NCBI GenBank assembly: GCA_022264855.1
Contig: JABYQU010000006.1
Location: 744,001-808,000 of the forward strand
Direction: 5' to 3'
DNA from: Lenzites betulinus
Lineage: Eukaryota > Basidiomycota > Agaricomycetes > Polyporales > Polyporaceae
Length of the DNA: 64,000 nucleotides
This document shows, one piece after another, positions 23,210-34,000 of the stretch; position 1 is the stretch's first letter, and every line of letters begins with the position of its first letter. Position numbers and translations under genes: made by a program. Below the pieces are notes generated by a model that was not told the DNA's origin, did not search any database, and saw only the letters and a list, made by a program, of their open reading frames with translations.

Positions 23210-24469
23210 TCACAATACCCAAGACGGATCCCGGTTGCCCTTGGTGAGGGAGAGCTTCCGACCATCCTCGCGGCGGTAGCCAACGGTGACGGGGTGCCAA
23301 CGAAGTGCACCGGTCGTGGCCGCCCCAACCAAAAGCCACAGTTGATGACCGTTAGGCGTGCAGTGGTAGTATACATCGCCACGGTGGAGTCCATCAGAAA
23401 AAGCTGAAGGCGCAGGAGGGGCGGCAACCTCTGCGTTGGCCTCTGATCTGAACCATCCGGTACCGACTGGCTGCCCATCATCGGACAGGACCCCAGCATA
23501 GTTCCGGAAAGTCCTGAATTGGCGTTCGAAGGAGGGGAAAGGCTAAGTCGCGTTTAGATGACAAATACGTCGAAGAAAATGAAGACTGACTGAGGCTCGG
23601 GTGGCGAATTTCTTCTTCTTCTGCGACTTCACCTTGACGCGCATTATCTTAGCAGACGTCGACGGGCCCGCCGCCGACGAGCCAACGAGCCTGTACGCGG
23701 GGCTGTCTAGGGCAATGGCAGGAGTTTGAGGCCTACTGAGGGGGTCCTTGACAATGCTAGGAGAACGAGGAAGGCCGTCACGAGCGGTCGGCGTTGTGGT
23801 CGGCCTCATCATAGGCCGGATAGAAGACAGAGGGCGGGCAGCTTTGACATCGCGTGGCACTGCGGTTGATCGCGTTGAAGGAGGTGGCGTCATGAGGCCT
23901 TTGGCTCGAGGTCGTGAAACAGGAACATCGTCTTTCGAAGCATGAAATGGCTCTAGAGCCCGAGGAGACAAAGGGGTACACTCCTCGTCCACGACCATTG
24001 GCGAAGGGCATGAACGCGGAGGGCTAGAGGAACGTTCGGGGGCTGATGGAAAGGGAGGCTCATTCACTAGAGGCCTACGGGAGTTGTGTAAGGTGGAGCA
24101 TGATATATGACGGCAGATCATGACTCACCTATCTAAGCCACCCAAATCGAAGACCCGATGCACTGTCGGGAGTATGTCCGCGGGTGACTCTACCTTTACA
24201 GCAACCTCGTATTGAACGGACGGCGACCGCATCGCGACCAGCGGAACGCGGGCCCTGAAGACTGTGATCGTCTCAGGGAGGGGTACATCGTCATCTGAGA
24301 CGTGGCTGGCCTCTTGGCTGTCTTGCATGGTACTTTCTGGGATGGTACCTTCGGCGGGGGGACTCGTTGGGGGATGGTATGTGGGGGAGGTGTCGCCGGC
24401 CTGCGGTCGATAGCTATACACAATGTAGAGTAGGAGAAGAAGAAGAATGTTTTCAGCGAGGGTAGACAT
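23210..24469 (-). CDS. N-anchored protein with GN-DPSWV C-terminal domain
   Basis: The ATG at 24469 opens MSTLAENILLLLLLYIVYSY, a clear N-terminal membrane anchor. It is followed by a Ser/Pro/Thr-rich linker over two exons (introns at about 24131-24066 and about 23590-23531) with proline-directed-kinase-like SP/TP sites. The last exon has FRNYAGVLSDDGQPVGTGWF, ANAEVAAPPAPSAFSDG, DVYYHCTPNGHQLWLLVG and RKLSLTKGNRDPSWVL, stopping at 23210. The same pattern ends the orphan protein at 13549-14900. The gene lies between two tail-anchored WD40 genes on the same strand. Function unknown. Confidence 0.65.
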
Positions 24470-24668
24470 TGCACTGGAGGGGTGTGCTGCACATGCCGGA
24501 GGAGAGATGCAGCGTACATATGTATTATTCGATGTCCACATAACTGAAAGACCTTTGATTCAAAAATGACACGTGTTAACAAGAGATCAGACGGCAAAGG
24601 CCGCAGAAGAACGTTAAGGAACCTTTCAATTTCGCACATATCGCGTATTACACTTGGCTGCGTGGGCA

Positions 24669-26204
24669 TCAGGGAGTTTGAAGGTAGGCCAGGAAAGTCA
24701 TTATGACTAGGAATGCGAATACAATCGCCCAGGAGTTACGCGCAGGCTCGTCCTATTAGGATATGAGTATGTGCGCAAACCGGAGAATGCAGTATGCACA
24801 CCTCTAATTCGGAAGCAACTTCGGCATAATTGGAGTAGTCATCTTGTCATATCGTAAGTCTACGATGGTTATGGCGAAGAAAACATCGTTCACCTTTGAA
24901 CCAGAGAGCGGCGTATGGATTAAGCTCGTCCGAGACTCCGGTCACGATCAAAGCCTGACCTTGAGCCGTTGTGACAGCCTATAGAGACGTCAGTACTCGC
25001 AACTGACGATATGTGGAGAACGTACATCGACCGCTAAGACCTTACCATGCGCTGAAATCGGCATTTTCAGCTTCAGTTCCTGCTGACTCTGGCGCGGCTT
25101 ACCGTAGTGGGAGAGGGTTTGAACACACTGTCCCGTACGAATATCCCATACGTAAGCTTCACCCTGCTCACCCCCGCAAACCAGATACATATCATTCTCT
25201 GCAAACTGGCTAGAAGATGCCCGACGACCGCCAAAGTGCGTAAACAGACGCAGGCGGGAACCAGATTGAAGCGAGTATATCTCGTATCCCACGGCCAGAT
25301 TGAGGATCGACAACAACTTTGAATCACTGGATATGCTTGCACTTACGCTACGTGACGCCATATAGCAGTAATTACTCAGAGTGTCACCGTTTCTGGGGGA
25401 TGTTAGAAATGACTTACGCCATCCCTCCAAGCGGGAACGATCTTATACAAGCCCAAGATGTACTGTCGTAGATGCTGCGAAGGTGGGATGAGTTCAGCGC
25501 ACAACAGAAAGTAAAACTCGTACCAAACACCGTGGTGTAGATACGTTCCAATCAGTTGACAATTTGTCCCGCTTTCTTCGTCCATTGGCATCCAGAAAAT
25601 TGCGGTCACTAGCATCTCCAGATCCCTCCCTTGCGTCTGTGGACATGGTAGTTCCACTACTTCGTACCAAGGTTCTAGTCACTCGTACATCAGTAAGACT
25701 ATCATACGCGCGATGGAGCCATACCAGACCATTTTCGCGCCATTTCCAAACGCACAGTTGCCCCCCTGCGCTCGTGGCGACGAAGGGTAGTGAGGCGGAA
25801 ATACAATTGACAGGCGCACAATGACCGAGGAACCCGTGGATGTGGAGTGTGCCGATATCCTAGGTAGCAGAACAGACGATAGTCAGATATTAGCCAGCAT
25901 CGAACCCAGGAGTCAGTTTCATGTCACATACGTGAGAGAAGGAGCAGGTAGCAACATTACCACTCTCTGTACCGTACACAAACATGACCCTGGAGGACTG
26001 TATCCATGAAATGGCGAGAGCGGTCGTGTCCCCGGAAGCTGAGCAGACGACTGTGCACTGGTTATCGCCTTGGATTTCCCAAACCCATATTCCGCCGTCG
26101 GACGTAGCCGTGGCGAGAAAACGAGCATTCGGACTGAATGAGACCGCAGTGATGCTCGAGCCAAAGAAAATGGGAGAGGGACACTGCTGATACGCAGAAG
26201 ACAT
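24669..26204 (-). CDS. WD40-repeat protein with C-terminal membrane anchor (2)
   Basis: The start MSSAYQQC at 26204 leads straight into ITAVSFSPNARFLATATSDGGIWVWEIQ, a canonical WD blade. Later exons give further propeller text, a SKLLSILNLAVGYEIYSLQSGS blade and NDMYLVCGGEQGEAYVWDIRTGQCVQTLSHYG (25200-25090). The last exon follows a CTAATAG acceptor near 24753 and encodes NSWAIVFAFLVIMTFLAYLQTP then stop at 24669, a C-terminal span with almost no tail. This is the classic layout of a tail-anchored protein. Introns in the middle were not all resolved. The plan parallels the WD40 gene at 21244-22990. Confidence 0.65.
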
Positions 26205-26599
26205 GGTAGTGACGACCAGTAATAGTACTGGAATTCCATACATGATACAAGGTACCGAGGCGCGCGGCAAACAGATGAAATAGTCACGTGAAATATGTCT
26301 CTAAACAATTTCGAACATTTATCGTACATATGCAAGCCGGGGTAATGCTTGTAGGAGAAGAAAGGTACGTTATCGGGGCTGCAAGAGGTGGAAAGCGGGT
26401 AATGAGGGCCGAGAAGGAAACGAAGAAATGGCGCAGGTCCGATGAAAGGAGGGGAACTGCTGGGTACCTGCCAACGAGGGTCCGTGTAAGTACATCGAGG
26501 AGCCGTCAGAGAGTTATAGACATGTTTCTTCAGTCTCCGCCGTGCGCCCTACGTAACACCGCTACTAGTAGCCGAATCCTTGTTGTAAGGGTGTGGCGC
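26205..26599. other. Spacer between the WD40 gene and the beta-mannosidase relic
   Basis: It should include the promoter of the WD40 gene to its left. No other feature was recognised. Confidence 0.3.
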
Positions 26600-29060
26600 C
26601 TGGCGGCAGGTTCGGGTACGGCGTGCGCGAGTAGCGGTTCGAATTTTTCCGCGGGCAGCGCCTGGGATGTGGGTCGCCCGCTTTGTTGTTTTGATACTAT
26701 GCGGATGCCGCCGGGGGCAGCGACGGGGCCCTGATTCGCCACTGATACGGCGCGGACGAGTGTTTGGATAGGCATGCCATCAGAATCGGTGACGCAGGAC
26801 ACTTGCCACGGGTAGTTAAGCCCGGCCGACTGGGGCGGGTACAATGACGAGTTCTGCGTCTCGCCTGGGAACTGGTTCGACGTCATCCCTTCTCGGAGAA
26901 CGCTGCCGTCACGAGAAACGCGCGCTTCGTAGTTCGGGCTCTGGTGGCGGCTGTCGAAGGTCTGGTTCGTCGGGACAATGCTGTGCAGTTCCTCGATGGC
27001 CAGGATGAGTGAGTGATTCAAGCTCGAGATCGTGAACGGTGGCGTCGACGAGGCGATAAAGGTCCCCTCCACTCGTGCCACGTCAGCGCCGCGGCGCCGT
27101 GCACGTTCTCCAGCGGCCGGACGTGAAGACGATATCGAGGATTGCATTGCCGGGCGTCCAGAACGAGTAGATGACGACAGGACGCAAGATGTCTGCCATG
27201 TCGTACTGGAACACCTTCCAGCGCCCGGAGTGCTCGATCTCGGGCCAGCTCGCGCACTACCAGATGTTGTTCAGTTGCCAAACGAGAGCGCCGAGGTTGT
27301 TCTCAACCTCGCCCACGCCATGGCGGTAGAATGCGATCTCGGAAACAATGTTGAATGACTGGAAGACCTACGTGCTCCAGCACCGCTAGGCGAACGTCTG
27401 GCTCGTGTCCGTTGTGTTTGGCGCGCACAGCCAGAGCTCGATACCGCTTGTCATTTGCGCTAGGCCTTGGAGTGCGTTCGGGAAGGTGAGGCTACTGGCG
27501 GGGGGGGGGGGGGGGGGGGGTAGTCGTGGGAGGCAACGACCGTGGAGTTAGAGGAAAAGTCATCTGGAGACAACGTCATTTCTTCGCAGCTGTAGAATGA
27601 CGGCTGCGAGTGGGAGCTGCAAGTGGGTCAGAAATGTGTTATATCGTCCCGCCATCATGTAAACATACGCTAACTCATGAATGGATCTGTTTTGCATGTT
27701 AATGCGCCGCTCTTACGTAGCAGTTGAGATACATACCTGGACCGTGGGTAGATACTGTGGTTGAATGCTTGCGATGCATCATAATTTTAACGCGCTGTGG
27801 CAAAGAATGTCAATATAGGATCGACATACTACACCACAACCCACCGCACCTTCATTGCCGTAGATGAAGCCTTCTGTTTTGTTGTCGAGTCGAAACACGT
27901 GTGGATTTAAGCTGAGGACACCGCTCGTGGTCGAGCAGTCCTTGAACGCAACCTTGGTTCTGTCAGTCTCACATCCTATAGCGAAATAGATAAGTCATAC
28001 GTACCGATGACTACTTTTCCAACACAATGACATGCAAGAATTATCCAGACAGCGTTTGGAACTGCCCAATATTTATGAATTTTCGACTCCGTAGTAAACC
28101 CGTCGCCAATACCCACCTCGTCCAGATAATGCGCCCCATTCGCGAAAGTCTACGTATATCATGCCAACGACCTCGATCTAGTTCCCGCCCGCCCAATGCG
28201 CGTTGCTCGGGGATCGGTCAACCCAGCACACGTTCTGACGCACCTCGGGCACGACGGACGCGAGCAGTCTGTCGTTGATGCGGTACAACGCGTCAGAGAA
28301 GATAAGCTCGGACCACGCGAAGATATCAAGCTCATAGCATGCGGCGTAGAAGGCGTAGAGCACGTCCGAGGGCTAGTAGATCCCGCCGCTCCACACGTGC
28401 AGCTGCACGTACATGTAACGACGTAGTGCGCGCAACCTCGCAAACTCCGTGAAATAGCCAGGTAAAGCTAGATTATGGGACGCACCATTTTCTGCCCGGA
28501 CCTGCGTGGACGTCAGGCGCGCGTAGAACGGGTCGAGCGGAATGATGTTCGTCCGAGCGTGTGGAACATGCGCCCGTTCACCTCGAAGTGCCACGGGTCC
28601 ACGGGTGTGATGCCCAGCGCGGCGGCCTTTGCGCCGGGCACGCCGTCTGCACAAACTGCACGATGCAAAACCCGCTCTGCGACACGAAACTGGCTGACTG
28701 CGGGGGTGTGGGGGTGCGGGAGAGTGCGAGTGCGAAAATTGGGGGAGGGTGACGGTGACGGTGAAGTTGTGTAGCTTAGTCATGCCGAGGTGGTGCGGGA
28801 ACTATCGGTCGGGTCTTGTCCGGGTTCTGGAAGGCCGCCGAGACGAAGGTCGTTGTATTTGTCGAGACTCGAACAGCTTAGACGCATTGCGATGGTGAGG
28901 GTGGGGATGTCGGAGCGCCGACGGAGCGCACGCCGAGCGTGACGTTGACCAGCTAGTCCGCGTTCTGGACGTCCCGTGCGAGGAAGGGTGGGAGTGACGA
29001 GGTATTCAGGTTCAAATATGCCCCTTGGTACGAACGCTGGCCCCTGGAAAGCCAAACATT
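26600..29060 (-). pseudogene. Ruined beta-mannosidase (glycoside hydrolase family 2)
   Basis: Minus-strand blocks in the right order match fungal GH2 beta-mannosidase but lie in different frames. They are GPAFVPRGIFEPEYLVTP (about 29050), FHARTNIIPLDPFYARL (28560-28500), YELDIFAWSELIFSDALYRIND with VVPEVRQNVCWVDRSPSNAHWAGGN (28340-28178), and SPDDFSSNSTVVASHDY (27580-27525). Then come NNIWCASWPEIEHSGRWKVFQYDMADIL with VIYSFWTP (27275-27150) and FTISSLNHSLILAIEELHSIVP (about 27040-26970). Stops and frameshifts separate nearly every block. The intact enzyme removes terminal beta-mannose residues from mannan oligosaccharides; this copy cannot. A 21-base homopolymer interrupts it. There is no sign of a single transposon insertion; decay is by small changes. 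Confidence 0.8.
27500..27520. repeat. 21-base G homopolymer
   Basis: An uninterrupted run of G (C on the pseudogene's coding strand) lies just after the ASHDY codons, where family members encode short His/Pro residues. It probably grew from a CCx-rich proline stretch after selection was lost. Its length is prone to sequencing error. Confidence 0.9.
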
Positions 29061-29650
29061 AGAAGAATCGCAAGTGGAGGCCCGGGTTGTCGTTCACTCA
29101 AACCCATCCGAAATCGGACTGGGTCTTCCGAATGTGCCGCCTAATCCCTACGTACTCGATTCGCATTCAGAGCCTATTAGAACAGTACGGAAAGAAGAAG
29201 GAAGCACCAGTCTAAACTTTCGTGATGTACGAGTAGGACGAGAGGGTTTTATGAGCGATAGGACGACAAATTGAAAGTCCGATGATTAGCTTGATTGATT
29301 CCCCGTCAATGTCCTCCGGGCGTCTGCGCACGCCCGATTGACTTAATGCACTCTTATTACACTTCGAGCGAGCGAAGAAGTCGCTTGTATGAGCACACCA
29401 GAACGATGCCGACGAATGGTCACCCTGACTCGCCAGCGTTCCACCGGTCACACCGAGTTGGGGGAGGTACGCCGGGCATAATATCGACATCCAACATACA
29501 AAGGTTGCCATGTGGTCAGCTCTTGCCACTAGGGCGTGACCATCGGCCTCGCCTCATTACCTCTTCGACTCCCCGCCACTCGCGTCCTCTCCCTTCAACT
29601 ACGTACAGCAAACTCGCCCCCCTCGTCCGCTAAACCGACCTACGCCCAAC
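29061..29650. promoter_or_regulatory. Upstream region of the 166-aa orphan gene
   Basis: No exon is recognised. The last 120 bases are pyrimidine-rich (CTCTTCGACTCCCCGCC..., CCCTTCAACTACG), the usual look of a strongly expressed fungal core promoter and 5' leader just before the ATG at 29651. Confidence 0.35.
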
Positions 29651-30258
29651 ATGTCGACCGTGCGGACCGCGTTGAAATGCAACAACGTGAGTGCTTTTGA
29701 CAACCTACCGTGTATTTTATGTGCTTAACACAAAGAACAGCCTGTTCTCAAGTCTGTGACCGCTATTCTATTCGCCCACGACAAACGACACGCCGCTCCT
29801 GTCTCAGTGCCCACCGCTGCACACCCCACCCATGATGGGCACGCCACTCCCTCCTTCCCTTCGTTCGAAGCTGTCTTGGGCGCCGACGTCAAACTTCACG
29901 AGGCCTGGGTCTATATGGTGGATGGCACTGGACGCGAGCACCGCTTCCTCATTGCGGCCCAGTACAGCCCTGAGTACGAGGTCAACCAGTCCCTGAAGAC
30001 TATCACACCCGAGTCGAATTGGCGCGGCGGCCTGATCATCATGCGCGGTGGCTGCAAGACCTTTGTTGTCAATTTGGCAGGCTCGGTACTCAAGCAGCTT
30101 GCTTTCATTGCGGTACACAAGTGGGTAGAGTTTTTACCCTCCTTACATCTGCCTGACTGTTCTGCTGGTACAGGTTTCTTTCCGACACAGCTCCTCTGGT
30201 CGCCAATTCTGTTCTGAACAACACTCCCCTCGAGCTTCCCGTGGCCTTTGACGTGTAA
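29651..30258 (+). CDS. Orphan 166-aa protein
   Basis: Three exons, 29651-29686, 29741-30120 and 30174-30258, join in phase with 54- and 53-nt GT-AG introns. The product starts MSTVRTALKCNN and contains VTAILFAHDKRHAAPVSV, HEAWVYMVDGTGREHRF and a C-terminal half LIIMRGGCKTFVVNLAGS...FIAVHKFLSD, ending ELPVAFDV. There is no signal peptide or membrane span. Codon use is strongly C-ending (GTC, CTC, ACC), which in fungi goes with high expression. Not recognised. Confidence 0.7.
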
Positions 30259-31058
30259 ATGTTGTACATTTTTGTTTCTGTAGTGCCTCCGGATCGCGCT
30301 TCTTGTGCAAGAATGTATCTCCCCCCAGTCTCCCCCAACTTCGTCGTCCCTGTCCGGTGTTAAAGCAATTAATGGAATTAATGGTTTTCATGTGTATCTA
30401 AGATGATGAGCGCTTTTCCTGTCATGAGCGCCTTATGGCGCCACAATCTGGGTGTTCTCGGGGCATGGGCCCCACTTGACGTTAATGGACTGGCTGATTG
30501 TCAGACTCCCGACGTTTAAAGCCCCGCGGGACCCTGAGTACTACATCGCCCGGCCAGTTTTCACCACCATGAGCGGGATGAGGGGACGAAGAGCACGAAG
30601 CCATGAAGCCGGGCGCCAATGCGCGGCATGTGTCTTCAACTAAGCGCTGATGCGGAATACTCTAATCTCTCCGCCCGGACATGAGAGCCGCCTGGCCCGG
30701 GGTTCTTCCCACTGGCGCAAGCGTCGAGCGCTGCGCGCCGAGACCCTTCCTCTAGACGACATCCCAATTTGCGGCCATAGACACGGCAGGAACCAACTTC
30801 TCGGGGTCGACATGATCAACGCAGCATGTCCGATTGCCAGTGCAAGCACGTTTCGTACACGCGGAAGGCCATTCCGGACCGTGCGTAGGCCCGAGAACAT
30901 TGACAAAGGCCTTTGAACCTCATGCCGTGACGGACGCCGAGTGGCACACCAGGTATTTCACGTACATCTACTTTATATCACTTTTTCTGTTCGGTACCTC
31001 TCGCCTTTCCCCTCCCAACATAAGCGCACACACAAACCATAACTTGGATCTGACAAAC
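30259..31058. other. Intergenic spacer
   Basis: Contains the 3' end of the 166-aa gene and the promoter of the large Pro-rich gene; a pyrimidine-rich CT tract (31000-31017) precedes the ATG. No other feature was recognised. Confidence 0.3.
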
Positions 31059-34000
31059 ATGGAAAACCTCGGTATGTCCATTCAGGTGTCCCCTGTGTCT
31101 CCCATTGACGCGGATTTGTGTTCAGGCGACGGCCATAGTGTTTTGCCTTTGTATGGAGAAGAGCCTTCCGTCGATAACCCAGTAACTCCTGGGTCTCTCG
31201 AAGGTCAAATCAGACCTACTTCAGATCATATCGTGGAAGACACTGCGAGTAAGCTTTAGTCCACATTGAAACAGGCCTCCCAATGCTCAGGTTCATTTTT
31301 GCGTCAGTTCGCGTGAATAAGAGGGGCATAGATACGGAACAGGACCTTTCAGAGGAAGACATTAATCCTGACGCCCGTGGCACACGTACGGCGCGTAGCG
31401 TTCGTCCCTTGCCAGGTTTGTTCGTGCTCTTAGGAGGTATCCATTTTGTTGATTCAATTCGTAATAGGACGGTCGGGCGTAAATGAATCCCCGACTACTG
31501 GCAACAGAGGAGTGTCTGGCACAAATCTCGTTGACAATACACTCCGCTCCGGCCAGTCCAATGGCGACGATGTTAACCCCAGGTCACCTTGGCGCGACAT
31601 GTTCGCAGCTCCTCACAAGAAACGTCGTTTCGAGGGCCCCTCGATGTTCGCTTTCCTGAACGACATTCTCGCTGCCGCGGGTAGGAACGACACTCAGGAA
31701 ATTCTTAGTTCGCCCGCGGTCAGAGCGCTTCTCGCCGAGAACGGTGTAGACTGCTATGAAGAGGATGATCTAGATCATAACTCCCGCGAGCTCGCAACAC
31801 TGGCTACGAACTCGGCCACCCCCTCCCAGTCGGCTGTTCCGCACCCGGATTTGGGTAGACGGCTGTTCGAATCGGTATCGGTTCCAGATGTCACTACGGT
31901 GAGTTCACATGATGTGATGTATGTGGATTTTATCACGAATATTGTATAAGTCCATGGAAGGGCAGCAGCTCAGCGTATCGAGCAGCTCCCTCATCGACGA
32001 TGTTACACTCGTGAACATCGATAATCCTACGGATAAGGTTGGCAATCATCAACTCAGATTGTAAGCCACAATGACTCACAGATCACCTAGGTGACTATAG
32101 AGGAATCTGCCATCGAGAGGCTTCGCCACGTACATTCTGTGGAAACCCCCTCAAACGCAACGGCACTCCCGCATTCAATGCCGCCAGGTGTCGCTGTAAA
32201 CACTACGCCCCCCGGCTTGTCAAGCACGTATGCAGGGAGCTCTCCGATGTCATCCCAGATGTTCCCTCCCATTGATGCGTTCTTTACCAGTTCTGCGCTC
32301 CAGGGGAGCACTTTAGCCGCTGAACCAAGTGTGTTGGGTGTAGACGTCGCTGTACCGAGCGCAGGGCATGCCACCGAGCCATATCTTCTTCGTTCCCCGC
32401 GGCCGTTTGGTGATGAGGCTAGCATCGATGGTGGTCCGCAGTATGGTCACGCCTCTGCAGTCTCTTTGAATCGGTCAGCATCAGGCGAAGGAATCCTCAC
32501 GGCTCTCAGAGAGGGTGAAGGGACGAGGTTTGGTACACCTCCTGCACACTACGCTCTGGATGGTGTCGCACCCAGCCACGGTCCTTCTCGCGGCACGGCA
32601 AGGAAAACACGCACAGCCCTTTTGCATACCGCTGTGGACTCATACAAGAGGCCCCTACATGTTAGACGTTCGCGAAACGTCCCGACAACCTCAGCAGGAG
32701 CTCCGCACTCGCCCAATTCGAATGGCGTCGTTCTGAACTCGGAGGAAGGACGTAACGATGTAATGCTAGTAGAAGGAAGCGACGAGGGCACCGGTGAGAG
32801 GCTTCAGCATGGTCCTCGCTTTGACTGTCAACTCATAGAATATCACAGGAACCTTCGAGAACGACGTTGGGACTACGCGTGCTCTCACCATCGGAAGCCC
32901 GCAAGGGACTGCCCCTTTACAGGTAGCCCCCGTAGCTACACAAGATAGCCCGCCGACCCAACAGCAGCCAGCCAGCACACCTGAAGACGCTGGCGCTGAC
33001 ATCCTCTTGCGTGATGTGCGTAATGCGGACAGCGATGCCGCGAATGCGCGTGCGAGTGCTCCGCACGTTGGAGGTGCTGCACCATCGTCTGCTCAGCCCT
33101 CACCGTCTTCTGTGCGTCCCCACAATCTTCTGCGCCCTCCTCGCTTGTTTTTACCCGTCCCCTGCTAACTTTGGCACAGGAGGCCCCGCCAGAACAGAAC
33201 ATTCCGCCGGCACAGGACGTCTCGCCGACGCCCCCCCCGCCGACCACTACGCCCCAAGGCTCACCTGCCACCAGCGCACCGCATACCTATGTCAGTCGGA
33301 TGCGAGGTGCGCGTGTCGCAGACGAGGCGGCGGCGGCGGGTGTCAGTGATTCAACACCCGATGTCCTAGCGCCGCCGTCTGCGCGCCCCTCGCCTGTCTC
33401 TACGAATTTTCCGCCTACGTCTGCGCAGGACGTCTCGCCGACGCCCCCCCCGCCGACCACTACGCCCCAAGGCTCACCTGCCACCAGCGCACCGCGTACC
33501 TACGTCAGTGTGGTGCGACGCATGCGCCGCCGCAGTACGCGTGTTGCAAACGGGGCGGCGGCGGGTGTCGGTGATTCAACACCCGATGTCCTAGCGCCGC
33601 CGTCTGCGCGCCCCTCGCCTGTCTCTACGAGTTTTCCGCCTACGTCTGCGCAGGACGTCTCGCCGACGCCCCCCCCGCCGACCACTACGCCCCAAGGCTC
33701 ACCTGCCACCAGCGCACCGCGTACCTACGTCAGTCGGATGCGAGGTGCGCGTGTCGCAGACGAGGCGGCCGCGGCGGGTGTCGGTGATTCAACACCCGAT
33801 GTCCCAGCGCCGCCGTCTGCGCGCCCCTCGCCTGTCTCTACGAGTTTTCCGCCTACGTCTGCGCAGGACGTCTCGCCGACGCCCCCCCCGCCGACCACTA
33901 CGCCCCAAGGCTCACCTGCCACCAGCGCACCGCGTACCTACGTCAGTCGGATGCGAGGTGCGCGTGTCGCAGACGAGGCGGCCGCGGCGGGTGTCGGTGA

